Shown piece by piece: positions 8,625 through 19,641 of a DNA stretch of 64,000 nt (positions within the stretch are counted from its first letter, which is position 1; each line of letters opens with the position of its first letter). Under the pieces are notes generated by a model. The model did no database searches. It was not told the DNA's origin and worked only from the letters and a program-made list of their open reading frames with translations. Both the position numbers and the translations under genes were made by a program. The DNA comes from Pseudothauera lacus (GTDB lineage Bacteria; Pseudomonadota; Gammaproteobacteria; Burkholderiales; Rhodocyclaceae): NCBI RefSeq assembly GCF_003034845.1, contig NZ_PZKC01000003.1:186001-250000 (forward strand). Reading direction: 5' to 3'.

Positions 8625-9365
8625 ATGGATGCCATCAGCCTTGCCGGCCTGATCCTGGGAATTGCCGCCATCGTCGTCGGCCAGATTCTCGAAGGCGGTC
8701 ATGTCAGTTCGCTGGTGCAGCCCACCGCGGCGCTGATCGTGCTTGGCGGCACCCTCGGCGCGGTGATGCTGCAGAGCCCGCTGCGCGTCTTCGTCGATGG
8801 CATGCGCATGGTCAAGTGGGTGTTCGTGCCCCCCAGCATCAACCATGCGGCACTGATCACCATGGTGGTGAGCTGGAGCCACACCGCGCGCAAGGAAGGC
8901 CTGCTGGCGCTGGAGAACCAGATCCCGCGCCTGCCCGAACCGTTCATGCAGAAGGGTCTGCAGCTGCTCGTCGACGGGGTCGAGCCGGAGCGTCTGCGCG
9001 ATGTCATGGATGTCGAGATCGGTGCCTGGGAGAGCCAGATGAAGCTCTCCGCCAAGGTCTGGGAGGCCGCTGGCGGCTATGCACCGACGATCGGCATTCT
9101 CGGCGCGGTGATGGGCCTGATCCACGTCATGGAGAATCTTTCCGACCCCTCCAAGCTCGGTGCCGGCATTGCGGTGGCCTTCGTTGCCACCATCTACGGC
9201 GTGGGCTCGGCGAACCTGATCTTCCTGCCGGTGGCCAAGAAGCTGATGGCCCACATCGCGGCGATGGTGTCGCAGCGCGAGATGCTCGTCGATGGTCTGG
9301 TCGGCATCGCCAACGGCGACAACCCGCGCATCATCGAAGGGCGCATGCAGGGCTACGTCGTCTGA
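8625..9365 (+). CDS. motC: Flagellar motor stator protein MotC (MotA family)
   Basis: The 246-residue product is a MotA/PomA-type stator subunit with four membrane segments: two near the N-terminus (LAGLILGIAAIVVGQILEGG and LIVLGGTLGAVMLQSPL) and two around residues 150-205 (YAPTIGILGAVMGLIHVMENL and IAVAFVATIYGVGSANLIFLPVAKKL). The start MDAISLAGLILGI resembles pseudomonad MotC rather than MotA. GGAGAAGC precedes the ATG. It pairs with the MotD-like protein 71 bases downstream. A second, MotAB-type stator may exist elsewhere but cannot be judged from this window. Confidence 0.93.
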   Translation: MDAISLAGLILGIAAIVVGQILEGGHVSSLVQPTAALIVLGGTLGAVMLQSPLRVFVDGMRMVKWVFVPPSINHAALITMVVSWSHTARKEGLLALENQIPRLPEPFMQKGLQLLVDGVEPERLRDVMDVEIGAWESQMKLSAKVWEAAGGYAPTIGILGAVMGLIHVMENLSDPSKLGAGIAVAFVATIYGVGSANLIFLPVAKKLMAHIAAMVSQREMLVDGLVGIANGDNPRIIEGRMQGYVV

Positions 9366-9436
9366 GCGGGCGGACGGCACGGAGCATTTCCTGAGCAGTC
9401 CGGCCCGGCGACAGGACAGGACTGCGGAGCGAGTAC

Positions 9437-10261
9437 ATGGGACGGCGGCGAAAAGGCGAGGAAGAACACGAAAACCACGAGCGCTGGCTGGTGTCCTATG
9501 CGGACTTCATCACCCTGCTGTTCGCCTTCTTCGTGGTCATGTACGCGCTCAGCTCGATCAACGAGGGCAAGTACCGCATCCTCTCCGATTCCCTCGTCCA
9601 GGCCTTCCGCAGCGGTGTGGTGCTGGAAGGCGGGGAGCCGCGCATCGAACCGGTGGTGGCGACCACCTCCATCGTCCCCGCCATCGTCCCGCGCCCGCCA
9701 CCCGACAGCCAGCTTGATGCCCAGCGCCGCGCCGCCGCCCAGCGCATGAACTCGATCGCCGACGAGATCCGCCGCGTGCTTGGCCCGCTGACCCGTGACG
9801 GACAGGTGACGGTGACCGAGGGGGCCTTCGGCATTTCCGTCGAGATCAACGCCAGCGCCCTTTTTGCCCCCGGCGAGGCCACCCTGGGCGTGGGGGCGGT
9901 GTCCGCCCTGCGCGCGGTGGCCGCGGTGCTGGCGCCAGCCTCCTTCCCGATTACCGTCGAGGGACATACCGACAACCTGCCCATCAACACCTTCCGCTTT
10001 CCGTCGAACTGGGAGCTGTCGGCGGTGCGGGCGTCGTCGGTGGTGCGCCTCTTCGTCGAGGCCGGGGTGCACCCCGAGCGCCTCACCGCTGCCGGCTACA
10101 GCGACCAGCGCCCGGTGGCCAGCAACGACAACGAGGCGGGGCGGGCGCGCAACCGCCGCGTCACCATCCTCATCGAGTCGATGATCGCCGAGCCGCCACC
10201 GGGCGAAGCCCCCGGCACCATCCGTGCCGACGACCAGATGCGCTCCATCCTGCCTGATTGA
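9437..10261 (+). CDS. motD: Flagellar motor stator protein MotD (MotB family)
   Basis: This 274-residue partner of MotC has a basic N-terminus, one membrane segment (WLVSYADFITLLFAFFVVMYAL) with the ion-channel Asp at residue 23, a periplasmic linker and a C-terminal OmpA-like peptidoglycan-binding domain. The latter shows VEGHTDNLPI, ELSAVRASSVVRLF and RNRRVTI. The protein therefore anchors the stator to the cell wall. Gene order motC-motD after fliA matches the MotCD arrangement of pseudomonads and relatives. Confidence 0.93.
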   Translation: MGRRRKGEEEHENHERWLVSYADFITLLFAFFVVMYALSSINEGKYRILSDSLVQAFRSGVVLEGGEPRIEPVVATTSIVPAIVPRPPPDSQLDAQRRAAAQRMNSIADEIRRVLGPLTRDGQVTVTEGAFGISVEINASALFAPGEATLGVGAVSALRAVAAVLAPASFPITVEGHTDNLPINTFRFPSNWELSAVRASSVVRLFVEAGVHPERLTAAGYSDQRPVASNDNEAGRARNRRVTILIESMIAEPPPGEAPGTIRADDQMRSILPD

Positions 10262-10323
10262 CGCCGGTCAATACCGTCTTCGGCGTCACGGCTCATCATC
10301 CCGCGGGTCAGACAGGAGGGGCG

Positions 10324-10794
10324 ATGGCCTTGCTCGAATGGAACGCGGATCTGCACACCGGAGTGCAGGACATCGACGACCAGCATGCGGTACTCGTCGA
10401 ACTGCTCAATGCCGTCCATGAAGCGGTGCGCGAGCGCCGCGACGCTCTTGCCGGCCTGCGTGCGCTCGATGAGCTGATTGCCTACACCCGCAGCCATTTC
10501 GCCATCGAAGAGCGTCTGATGGGGGAGGTTGGCTACCCCGAGCATGCCGAGCACCGCATCTACCACGAGGCGCTGCTCGACCAGATCGGCGCGCTGCGCC
10601 AGCGCCTCGATACCGGCGAGGCAACCATCAGCGCCGAATTGCTCGACTTCCTGCGCGTCTGGCTGACCCGCCACATCGGCGAATCAGACCGCCGCTTCGG
10701 CGACTGGTACGCCACCCACGGCAGCCGCCCGGCATGGATGCACGAAGTGCAGCATGCCATGGTGGCGCGGCGCTGGTGGCAGTTCAGCAAGTGA
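10324..10794 (+). CDS. Bacteriohemerythrin
   Basis: From the ATG at 10324, which has a strong AGGAGG at 10314-10319, the product is 156 residues. It carries the hemerythrin di-iron ligand pattern: His21 in DDQH, then HFAIEERLMGEVGYPEHAEHRIYHEALL with its HxxxE and HxxxH spacing, and a final HIGESD. Such proteins bind O2 reversibly and often serve oxygen sensing or delivery in motile microaerophiles. It follows motD by 62 bases, so it may be co-transcribed with the motor genes and linked to aerotaxis; that is inference. Confidence 0.9.
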   Translation: MALLEWNADLHTGVQDIDDQHAVLVELLNAVHEAVRERRDALAGLRALDELIAYTRSHFAIEERLMGEVGYPEHAEHRIYHEALLDQIGALRQRLDTGEATISAELLDFLRVWLTRHIGESDRRFGDWYATHGSRPAWMHEVQHAMVARRWWQFSK

Positions 10795-10994
10795 TCAGCA
10801 GGTTTACCGTAAGGCGCAATTGACCGCTTGCTGAGTGTGAACGCGCCACAAACGGGGGAATGCCCCCTATGCTGGGGGGGCTGCGCGCCCGAGGCCGTGT
10901 CTCACAAGCGCCGGGAGCATTGCCACCTGCTTTAGGGAGGTACAGATCTATTCAGAGTCGGCAATATACCGAAGTCATGCCCCGCGCTGCCGCC

Positions 10995-11088
10995 ATGAAG
11001 CAAACGACCTTCGCCTCGCTGGCCTTCGAGCGAAAGAAGAATCAGACTCGCCAAGAGCGTTTCCCGGGCGAGATGGATATGGTTGTTG
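10995..11088 (+). pseudogene. IS5-family transposase N-terminal remnant
   Basis: The peptide starting MKQTTFASLAFERKKNQTR and continuing to about EMDMVV matches the beginning of IS5-family transposases, where the same MKQT...F...KK.QTRRE.FL.EMD.VVPW pattern is usual. Homology stops after about 31 codons, before any catalytic residue. No matching inverted repeats are visible. It is a scrap of an old insertion marking a hotspot for mobile DNA. Confidence 0.6.
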
Positions 11089-11237
11089 TTTTCAGGGGAA
11101 AGTCTCACACAGCTCTTTCTGGATGCCGGCGCGAACAAGGCTTCGATCCAGATAATTCCGGATCACATCATCGCGGAGGTCTCGGTGTAAGCAAATTACC
11201 CGGACCACGCGGTAAGTGAAGCATCAGATGAGGTTAT

Positions 11238-11256
11238 AACGGGAAACATTCCCGTT
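11238..11256. promoter_or_regulatory. Palindromic operator of the antitoxin-toxin promoter
   Basis: AACGGGAA and TTCCCGTT form perfect 8-bp arms around ACA. The right arm overlaps a possible -35 (TTGCAA, 11255-11260). A -10 candidate is CATAGT at 11278-11283 (17-base spacer) or TAGTAT at 11280-11285 (19-base spacer). A site like this is expected for autorepression by the HTH protein encoded from 11301. Confidence 0.5.
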
Positions 11257-11300
11257 GCAATTTCGAGATTTCGGGCTCATAGTATCCCGTACAGGACACG

Positions 11301-11849
11301 ATGGTTGCCACTTCCATGCTCTCACCCTCAGGGCTTACCCACACCCGATCCGCACAGACGGCTGCACAGCTTGGCGCCATCGCCCGCACTCACCGCGAGG
11401 CGCGTGGGCTAGGGCTGAGGCAGGCTGCCCCGCTTGGTGGCGTGGGCGTTCGCTTCCTGTCGGAGTTCGAGCGTGGGAAGGAAACCGCTGAACTCGGCAA
11501 GGTACTGGCAGCGCTCAATGGCCTGGGCCTGGATCTCGCAGTCATGCCGCGTGAAGATCGCCCGCAGGCGCCTGCGTCCGGGCTGTCACAACGCCTTGGC
11601 ATGGCTTTTCCGTACGACTGGTCGAACAGCCGGATGGATGAAGCCACCTTTATCCGTCTGGTGCTCGGCGCGCGCCGGTTCGATGACGTACTCAAGTTGG
11701 TCGGCCACTTCGGCATCGACAGAGTTAGCCGTGAGGTGCCGCAGTTGGACGACCAGCAGACTATCGCGCGGGCAGCGGAGATGCTTGCACGCATCTACCA
11801 AGGCATGCTGCTTGCCCAGTCTGAACCGCGCGATGAGCTTGCGGCTTGA
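11301..11849 (+). CDS. HTH (HipB/Xre-like) antitoxin of an AbiEii-type pair
   Basis: The 182-residue protein has an N-terminal Xre-type helix-turn-helix (about residues 18-82) ending in the HipB-like FLSEFERGKETAELGKVLAALNGLGLDL. A separate C-terminal part (about 104-145, YDWSNSRMDEATFIRLVLGARRFDDVLKLVGHFGIDRV) resembles a module commonly found upstream of AbiEii-type nucleotidyltransferases. AGGA at 11288-11291 precedes the ATG. The toxin gene overlaps its end by 17 bases. Expected role: neutralise the toxin and repress the shared promoter. The recognition helix looks somewhat degenerate (RQAAPLGGVGVRF). Confidence 0.65.
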   Translation: MVATSMLSPSGLTHTRSAQTAAQLGAIARTHREARGLGLRQAAPLGGVGVRFLSEFERGKETAELGKVLAALNGLGLDLAVMPREDRPQAPASGLSQRLGMAFPYDWSNSRMDEATFIRLVLGARRFDDVLKLVGHFGIDRVSREVPQLDDQQTIARAAEMLARIYQGMLLAQSEPRDELAA

Positions 11850-12609
11850 CATCCTCCGCCCGGAGGCGGCTCGCCTGTTCGGCATCCTGGCCGCCACGCC
11901 CGAACTGGCCCCCTTTACGCTTATTGGCGGCACCGCACTGGCCCTGCAGATCGGCCACCGTGTCAGCCTCGACTTCGACTTTGCGGTGTTCGGCGGCACC
12001 CTGCCCGGAGCCCAAATCGATCGTTTGATCGAACGACTCAAGGAACACGGCTGCCAGACCCGGTTCATCACTTCACCGGCGCAGACCTCCGCGTTCAAGA
12101 TCAATACCGGCCTGCGGTTGCTCGACTATGCAAGGGATTACGTCGTGGATGGCGTCAAGCTCACTTTTTTCGTCCACGGCAAGAACCCAGCACAACAAGC
12201 GTACTATCGCGACGCCCCCCGCCACACAGAGCGCGACGTGGCCTTCTCCATCCTCGGCATGGGGGGGGTGCAAACCGCAAAGACGCTTGTCCTGGCCGAC
12301 CGCGTGCGTTCGCGAGATCTGTACGATCTATTCGTGCTTACGCGCGACCACGGTTTCACGATGGAATCCCTGTTCGACATCGTCACCCGCCTTGGCACGG
12401 TGGACGACCCTGAGCACTACAAGGCCGTGATGCGGGGCGAGATTCCCCTCGACCGGGACGACGAGGGCCTCGAGGCGGTCGACCTGTCGACGGACATGTC
12501 AGCCCTCTATCAGCACTTCGAGCGGGCCATCGGCGACTACGAGATCCGCCGCAGTCGCGACTACTTTGCCGCCACAAGTCCCCCGGCCGCTCCCAACGCT
12601 TCCGGATAG
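11833..12609 (+). CDS. Nucleotidyltransferase toxin, AbiEii/AbiGii family
   Basis: The start ATG at 11833 lies inside the end of the antitoxin gene, giving a 258-residue product. The nucleotidyltransferase signature is present: GGTALALQIGHR (Gly32-Gly33) followed by SLDFDF with Asp47 and Asp49. Later, MGGVQTAKTLVLADRVRSRDLYDLFVL matches the conserved K...R.RDL.DL element. Known AbiEii toxins inactivate tRNA or related targets by adding nucleotides and act in type IV toxin-antitoxin and phage abortive infection. The pair sits between two transposase remnants, which supports horizontal acquisition. Confidence 0.75.
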   Translation: MSLRLDILRPEAARLFGILAATPELAPFTLIGGTALALQIGHRVSLDFDFAVFGGTLPGAQIDRLIERLKEHGCQTRFITSPAQTSAFKINTGLRLLDYARDYVVDGVKLTFFVHGKNPAQQAYYRDAPRHTERDVAFSILGMGGVQTAKTLVLADRVRSRDLYDLFVLTRDHGFTMESLFDIVTRLGTVDDPEHYKAVMRGEIPLDRDDEGLEAVDLSTDMSALYQHFERAIGDYEIRRSRDYFAATSPPAAPNASG

Positions 12610-12711
12610 CCCCTTTTTCTGCGAAGTCCGGCTCGTATCCGCTTTGCCAGAATGTGCCCATGGAAGTCACCCACTTCCAGGACGCAAACACTCAGGCAAA
12701 CGGAGGCGAGC

Positions 12712-12807
12712 ATGAACTACTTCAACAACGGTCTTGGCAACCCGAACTTCGGCGCAAACCTCAATCAGTCGCTCGGCAGGCTCGGAGCCAACATATCGAG
12801 CGACTGA
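12712..12807 (+). CDS. Possible 31-residue ORF, probably the truncated start of a disrupted gene
   Basis: ATG 12712 has a strong GGAGG at 12702-12706 and begins a 31-codon frame (MNYFNNGLGNPNFGANLN...) rich in Asn and Gly. Its end runs into the IS3-type remnant, so the natural C-terminus may have been lost. I do not recognise the peptide. Confidence 0.3.
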   Translation: MNYFNNGLGNPNFGANLNQSLGRLGANISSD

Positions 12808-13435
12808 TGCGCGAGCACGGCATTCGGGCGCGCCACAAGCGGCGCTACAATGCGACAACCGACTCCAAGCATAGCCTGCCGGTGGCGGAGAACGTGCTCG
12901 AGCGCCAGTTCGCGCCTGACGCCCCGAATCGGGTATGGACAGGCGACATCACCTACATCGCCACTGCCGAGGGCTGGTTGTATCTGGCCGTCGTGATTGA
13001 TCTGTTCAACCGCGAGATGACCGGCTGGTCGATCAAGCCACGCATGACGACCGATCTGGTGATCGATGCGCTGTCGATGGCGTGGTTTCGCCGTCAGCCA
13101 GCGCCTGGGGTGCTGTTCCATTCCGACCGCGGAAGCCATACGCCAGCCATGCTTACTAGGCCCGCCTGGCCACCTACGGTATGCGCAGATCGATGTCGCG
13201 CAAGGGCAACTGCTGGGACAACGCCCCGACCGAGAGCTTCTTCAACAGCCTCAAGAACGAGCGGGTTCATGGCATGCGCTACGCAACCCGTAACGAAGCC
13301 GCGAGCGATCTGTTCCAACACATCGCCGTGTTCTACAACCGGAGCCGCCGCCACTCTACCTTGGGATATGTGTCACCGACTACGTTCTTGCAGAACTGGA
13401 TCGAACGACAGGACCAGCAAGAAATGGCAGCATGA
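12795..13435 (+). pseudogene. IS3-family transposase (orfB), truncated and frameshifted
   Basis: The frame from about 12795 reads RLMREHGIRARHKRRY and then the DDE integrase core: RVWTGDITYIATAEGWLYLAVVID with the first Asp, and FHSDRGS with the second. Near 13137-13160 the frame shifts; restoring one base still leaves an in-frame TAG, so there are two lesions. The rest continues in another frame from 13181 (MSRKGNCWDNAPTESFFNSLKNERVHG, with the catalytic Glu, then YNRSRRHSTLGYVSPTTF) to the TGA at 13435. The N-terminal part, orfA and the left end are missing. It is a dead insertion next to the toxin-antitoxin pair. Confidence 0.85.
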
Positions 13436-13514
13436 GAACGATCGCTTGGAAGGCGAAGGACGTAGGGCACCTCACCCGGTACCCCGAGCGACATTGACTA
13501 CGTAGTTCGAATGC

Positions 13515-15866
13515 TCAGAACAGGCGCTCCGGCCGGATCTTCGGGGTCAGCGGCATGCCCTTGCGGGCGCGCCGGTGGCGCAGGGTTTCGAGCTGGCCGG
13601 GCTTCACTTCGACGATGATGGTCTTGCCACCGCGGCCGCCGCCTTCCACCTTGAGCCCCGTCTCGGCCGCCGGCAGTGCCACCGCGGCGAGCGCCTCGCC
13701 GGCCTCCAGGGCCATCACGATCACCCCGCGGCCTCCGGCCTGCATCTTCATCTCGCTGCGCGCAAAGACCAGGATGCGGCCGTGCTCGGAGACCGCGGCA
13801 ATCCACTCGCCGTGGGCCGGCGCGGGCGGCAGCACCTTCTCGCCCTTCTCCAGGGTCATGAAGGCCTTGCCGGCGCGCTGGCGGCTGGTGGCGTCGGCGA
13901 GCGTGCAGATGAAGCCGTAGCCGCCGGAGTTGGCGAACATCCAGCTCGAATCCGGGCGCGCCGAGAGCACCTGGGCGAGTTTGCCGCCGTCCTGGAAGTC
14001 CGCCAGGGTGGTGATCGGCGTGCCGTCGCCGCGCCCGCCGGGCAGTTCGGCGACCTTCACCGTATAGGCGCGGCCGTTGCTGTCGATGACCACCAGCGGC
14101 CAGGTGGTGCGCGTCTCGATGAGGGCGAAGGCGAAGTCGCCGGCCTTGTAGCTGATCGCCGCGGGGTCGATGCCGTGGCCCTGGCGGGCGCGCACCCAGC
14201 CGTTCTTGGAAACGATCACGGTGACCGGCTCATCGGCGACGCTGATCTCAGCCGCGGCTACCGGGGCGACGCTTTCGATCAGGGTGCGGCGGGCGTCGCC
14301 GTACTTCTTGGCGTCGTCGGTGATCTCACGCAGGATCAGGCGGGTCATCATGCCGCGGCTGTCGAGCAGTTGCTGCAGGCCTTCGCGTTCTGCCTTGAGT
14401 TCGGCGAGTTCCTTCTCGATCCTGAAGCCTTCGAGCCGCGCGAGCTGGCGCAGGCGGATCTCGAGGATGTCCTCGGCCTGTGTCTCGGAGAGGCCGAAGG
14501 CGGCGATCAGCGCCGGCTTGGGTTCGTCGGATTCGCGGATGACGCGGATCACTTCCTCGATGTTGAGGTACGCAATCATGCGCCCTTCGAGGATGTGGAT
14601 GCGGCGGTCGACCTCGCTCAGGCGATGGCGGGTGCGGCGCTCGACGGTGACGTAGCGGAAGTCGATCCACTCGCGCAGGATCTGCACCAGGTTCTTCTGC
14701 TGCGGACGGCCATCGCGGCCGATCATGGTGAGGTTCACCGAGGTGCTGCTCTCCAGCCCGGTGTGGGCGAGCAGCACGGCCATGAACTCGTCGCGGTCGA
14801 TGCGGCTGGAGCGTGGCTCCAGCACGATGCGTACCGGTTCGGCTTCGGAGGATTCGTCGCGCACCGTTTCCAGGACACCGAGTACCAGCTGCTTGAGCTG
14901 CTTCTGCTCCTGGCTGACTTCCTTCTTGCCCGCGCGCGGCTGGGGGTTGGTGATGGCTTCGATGCCGGCCAGCACCTGGGCGGTGGAGACGCCGTGCGGC
15001 AGTTCATGGACGATCACCCGCCACTGCCCGCGGGCCAGCTCTTCCACCCGCCAGCGCGCGCGCAGGCGCAGGCTGCCGCGCCCGCCGGCGTAGGCGTCGC
15101 GGATGGCTTCGGGCGGGGAGATGAGCTGACCGCCGCCGGGGAAGTCGGGCCCCGGCAGCAGCGCCAGGATGTCGTCCAGTCCGGCCTCGGGGTGGCGGAT
15201 CAGGTGGCAGGTGGCTTCGGCCACCTCGCGCAGGTTGTGCGGCGGAATCTCGGTGGCCATGCCCACGGCGATCCCGGAAGCGCCGTTCAACAGCACGAAG
15301 GGCAGGCGCGCGGGCAGCAACTTCGGCTCTTCGAAGGCGCCGTCGTAGTTGGGGGCGAAGTCCACCGTGTCGCGGTCAATCTCGGCCAGCAATAGCTCGG
15401 CGATCGGGGTCAGGCGGCATTCGGTGTAGCGCATCGCCGCGGCGGAGTCGCCGTCGCGTGAGCCGAAGTTGCCCTGGCCGTCGACCAGCGGGTAACGCAG
15501 CGAGAAGTCCTGTGCCACGCGCACCATGGCGTCGTACACGCTGGAGTCGCCGTGCGGGTGGTACTTGCCGATGACGTCGCCGACCACGCGCGCGCTCTTG
15601 ACGTGCTTGGCGCCGGCGGCCAGGCGCATCTCGTTCATGGCGAAGAGGATGCGGCGCTGCACCGGCTTCATGCCGTCTTCGACCTGCGGCAGGGCGCGCG
15701 ACTTGACCACGCTCATCGCGTAGGCCAAGTAGGCGCGCTCGGCGTAGCGGTCGAGCGGCAGGCTGCCATCGCCGTTGCCGCCGTCGTTGCCGATGGGGGC
15801 GGGCGGTGGCGGCGGTGGGGCATCTGCCGGCGGGGTAGCGAAGAGGTCGAGGGTGTCTTGGCTCAT
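13515..15866 (-). CDS. parC: DNA topoisomerase IV subunit A
   Basis: ParC is the DNA-cleaving subunit that decatenates daughter chromosomes with ParE. The 783-residue protein has the breakage-reunion domain with [14 protein letters not shown], the quinolone-determining loop [17 protein letters not shown] (Ser108 and Asp112 at the usual positions) and the catalytic Tyr147 in AAAMRYTE. A short C-terminal beta-propeller region follows from about residue 500. ATG 15866 is chosen because AGGA lies 7 bases before it; an ATG 15 bases further upstream lacks this. The N-terminus is a Pro-rich extension. Its stop lies about 80 bases from the IS3 remnant. Confidence 0.95.
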   Translation of the reverse strand: MSQDTLDLFATPPADAPPPPPPAPIGNDGGNGDGSLPLDRYAERAYLAYAMSVVKSRALPQVEDGMKPVQRRILFAMNEMRLAAGAKHVKSARVVGDVIGKYHPHGDSSVYDAMVRVAQDFSLRYPLVDGQGNFGSRDGDSAAAMRYTECRLTPIAELLLAEIDRDTVDFAPNYDGAFEEPKLLPARLPFVLLNGASGIAVGMATEIPPHNLREVAEATCHLIRHPEAGLDDILALLPGPDFPGGGQLISPPEAIRDAYAGGRGSLRLRARWRVEELARGQWRVIVHELPHGVSTAQVLAGIEAITNPQPRAGKKEVSQEQKQLKQLVLGVLETVRDESSEAEPVRIVLEPRSSRIDRDEFMAVLLAHTGLESSTSVNLTMIGRDGRPQQKNLVQILREWIDFRYVTVERRTRHRLSEVDRRIHILEGRMIAYLNIEEVIRVIRESDEPKPALIAAFGLSETQAEDILEIRLRQLARLEGFRIEKELAELKAEREGLQQLLDSRGMMTRLILREITDDAKKYGDARRTLIESVAPVAAAEISVADEPVTVIVSKNGWVRARQGHGIDPAAISYKAGDFAFALIETRTTWPLVVIDSNGRAYTVKVAELPGGRGDGTPITTLADFQDGGKLAQVLSARPDSSWMFANSGGYGFICTLADATSRQRAGKAFMTLEKGEKVLPPAPAHGEWIAAVSEHGRILVFARSEMKMQAGGRGVIVMALEAGEALAAVALPAAETGLKVEGGGRGGKTIIVEVKPGQLETLRHRRARKGMPLTPKIRPERLF

Positions 15867-15976
15867 GGGTGGGTCCTGCATTGTTGCGGGCGGCCCGTCG
15901 CGGTGGCGGCAGGCGCGATTGTCAGGGCGTGCCGGGCGCGGTACGCTGAAGGTCTGGCAAACGAGGGGAACGGGCG

Positions 15977-16441
15977 ATGGCAGGGCGCGACGACGACGAT
16001 CCGCACAGCAACTTTTCCGCCGGACACCAGGACCGCCTGCTCGACGGCCTGCACGCGATCATCCGCCAGGCTGTGCGGGCGCTGTCCATCCTGATGGTGC
16101 TGGTGATCCTGTGGGGCATCGTAGACGTGGTCTGGGTGCTGTACCAGAAGCTCACCGCACCGCCTTTCCTGCTGCTCGGCATCAGCGACATCTTCGCCAT
16201 CTTCGGCGCCTTTCTGGTGGTGCTGATCGCCATCGAGATCTTCGTGAACATCTCGCTCTACCTGCGTGACGATGTCATTCACGTCAAGCTGGTGGTGGCC
16301 ACCGCGCTGATGGCCATCGCGCGCAAGGTCATCGTGCTCGACTACAACACGGTTGAGCCGGCCTACGTTTATGCGACTGCCGCCACGGTGCTGGCGCTGG
16401 GCGTCACCTACTGGCTGGTGAGCAAGCAGGCGCGCACCTGA
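15977..16441 (+). CDS. PsiE-family membrane protein
   Basis: The 154-residue protein has four predicted membrane segments and the PsiE-family core [53 protein letters not shown]. PsiE was named as a phosphate-starvation-inducible protein in E. coli; its biochemical role is unknown. It is divergent from parC and converges on the small ORF after parE. No Pho box could be identified with confidence in the 110-base parC-psiE gap. Confidence 0.8.
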   Translation: MAGRDDDDPHSNFSAGHQDRLLDGLHAIIRQAVRALSILMVLVILWGIVDVVWVLYQKLTAPPFLLLGISDIFAIFGAFLVVLIAIEIFVNISLYLRDDVIHVKLVVATALMAIARKVIVLDYNTVEPAYVYATAATVLALGVTYWLVSKQART

Positions 16442-16493
16442 GTAGTGACCGTGCGGGGAGGCGGGCAGGGCCAGGCTCATACGGGCGCTCGTC

Positions 16494-16699
16494 TCAGGAC
16501 GCCGTGCCGGCCTGCTCGGTCGGCCTCCTGGGGCTTTCCGGCCAAGCCATCCGTCGTTCAAGCACCAGGGTCTGATCGCGGCTCAGGCTGAGGCCGGGTT
16601 CGAGCTGCGCCGGCGCACCGAACAGCCCGTCCCAGTGGGACTGTGGCGATGCAGTGACCGGACGGCCGGCCTTGCGGCGGTGTCTTTCGCCATCGGCGC

Positions 16700-16703
<4 letters not shown>
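16494..16703 (-). CDS. Small hypothetical protein translationally coupled to parE
   Basis: The ATG at 16703 overlaps the parE stop in an ATGA arrangement, a classic coupling signal. The 69-residue product begins MSADGERHRRKAGRPV and is basic at the N-terminus, then acidic and hydrophobic (SHWDGLFGAPAQLEPGLSLSRDQTLVLERRMAW). It has no signal peptide and no family I recognise. The coupling and codon use like its neighbours argue that it is translated. Confidence 0.55.
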
Positions 16704-18679
<1,976 letters not shown>

Positions 18680-18758
18680 CGCGGACCCGTCGGTGTAGGA
18701 CGGGCGCAAGGATAAGGCGGGAGCGGGGGGAAGGGAAGGGGCGCGCGCCGGCAGGCGC

Positions 18759-19229
18759 TCAGGCGCTGCCGAGGATGCGGCCGCCGCCGCTGGGGCGGGT
18801 GTTGCCGGCGGCGTCGTAGAGCGGCGGGCGATCGGCGGCGCTTTGCAGGATCGCCAGCGCACGCTGGTTGTGCTGCATGCGCTCGATCAGCAGCTTGCCG
18901 TTGACGCTGTTGCGCTCACGGGCCTGACGGGCGAGTTCGATGACTTCCTGCCAGCGCGCAAGCGCGGCGGGCATGCCCTCGCAGGCGCGGACGATGCTGT
19001 CGGCGGAGCTGTCGAGGCCGTTGCGGCCGAGCAGAAGGGCACGGGCATCGTGCAGGCGCTGCAGGGTGTGGTAGAGATCGGTCTTGTCCTTGGCGAGGCT
19101 CACCAGGGCATCGACGTCGCCGGCGACCAGCAGGGCTTCCTCGCGGTCGAGCAGGGCGACGAAAGTGCGCAACTGCGCCACCTCCATGTCGAGGAGGTTG
19201 GCAAACTGCAGCTGTTCGGTCTGCTTCAC
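18759..19229 (-). CDS. flgN: Flagellar export chaperone FlgN
   Basis: FlgN is the cytoplasmic chaperone for the hook-associated proteins FlgK and FlgL. The 156-residue, mostly helical protein (LLDMEVAQLRTFVALLDREEALLVAGDVDALVSLAKDKTDL) fits the FlgN family in size and pattern. It overlaps the flgM stop by four bases (ATGA), so the two are translationally coupled. Its clients FlgK and FlgL are encoded at 28234-31625. Confidence 0.9.
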   Translation of the reverse strand: MKQTEQLQFANLLDMEVAQLRTFVALLDREEALLVAGDVDALVSLAKDKTDLYHTLQRLHDARALLLGRNGLDSSADSIVRACEGMPAALARWQEVIELARQARERNSVNGKLLIERMQHNQRALAILQSAADRPPLYDAAGNTRPSGGGRILGSA

Positions 19230-19540
19230 CCGCCAGCGCCGCTACGGGCGTCGCCGAGGAATTCGCGGACGCTGTCGAGCAGGCCGTCGGCGATGCGGTC
19301 GGCGTCGACCTTGAAGCGTCCTTCGCTGATCGCCTGGCGGATCTCGGCAACACGCTGGCTATCCACCACCGGCGCGGCGGATATTGCCGCCTCGGCCTTC
19401 TGCAGGCTGGATGAGAGCGAGGAGATCTGTACCTTGTCGCCCGCGGCCGGGGCTGCCTGGCCCTGGCCGGACTGCGGGCGCGGTTTGCTGTCGTTGGCGG
19501 CCAGGCCGCCGAGCGACTTCACGGCACCTTCGATTTTCAC
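19226..19540 (-). CDS. flgM: Anti-sigma-28 factor FlgM
   Basis: FlgM holds FliA inactive until it is exported through the finished hook-basal body. The 104-residue protein has the disordered N-terminal half and the FliA-binding C-terminal helices (VVDSQRVAEIRQAISEGRFKVDADRIADGLLDSVREFL). Start is GTG 19540 with GGAG upstream. A sigma-28-type promoter at 19574-19600 indicates that FliA drives its own inhibitor, as in other bacteria. Confidence 0.94.
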   Translation of the reverse strand: MKIEGAVKSLGGLAANDSKPRPQSGQGQAAPAAGDKVQISSLSSSLQKAEAAISAAPVVDSQRVAEIRQAISEGRFKVDADRIADGLLDSVREFLGDARSGAGG

Positions 19541-19573
19541 GGTCGTACTCCGGATGAGTTCTGTCTGTATGTT

Positions 19574-19600
19574 ACTTCGGCAGCCGGCCGCAAAACTTTA
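19574..19600 (-). promoter_or_regulatory. Sigma-28 (FliA) promoter of flgM
   Basis: On the minus strand the sequence reads TAAAGTTT, 11 bases, GCCGAAGT. The consensus is TAAAGTTT-N11-GCCGATAA, so the -35 is perfect and the -10 matches in the first five bases. It ends 33 bases before the flgM start. Confidence 0.75.
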
Positions 19601-19641
19601 ACGAATTCGAAAAACTTTTTTTGCGCGCTTGCGCTCATGCC

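Larger units (their letters stand above)
10795..11300. other. Gene-poor accessory stretch after the hemerythrin gene
   Basis: This 506-base gap has no convincing intact gene. It holds a G/C hairpin near 10854-10890 (GCCCCC and GGGGGGGC runs), the IS5-type scrap at 10995-11088, unassigned sequence, and the promoter/operator region of the antitoxin gene from about 11238. Confidence 0.7.

Noticed and set aside
10860-11219. 119-codon frame after the hemerythrin gene
   Set aside because: Only its middle (10995-11088) resembles anything, an IS5 transposase start; the rest is unrelated flanking sequence and there is no ribosome site.
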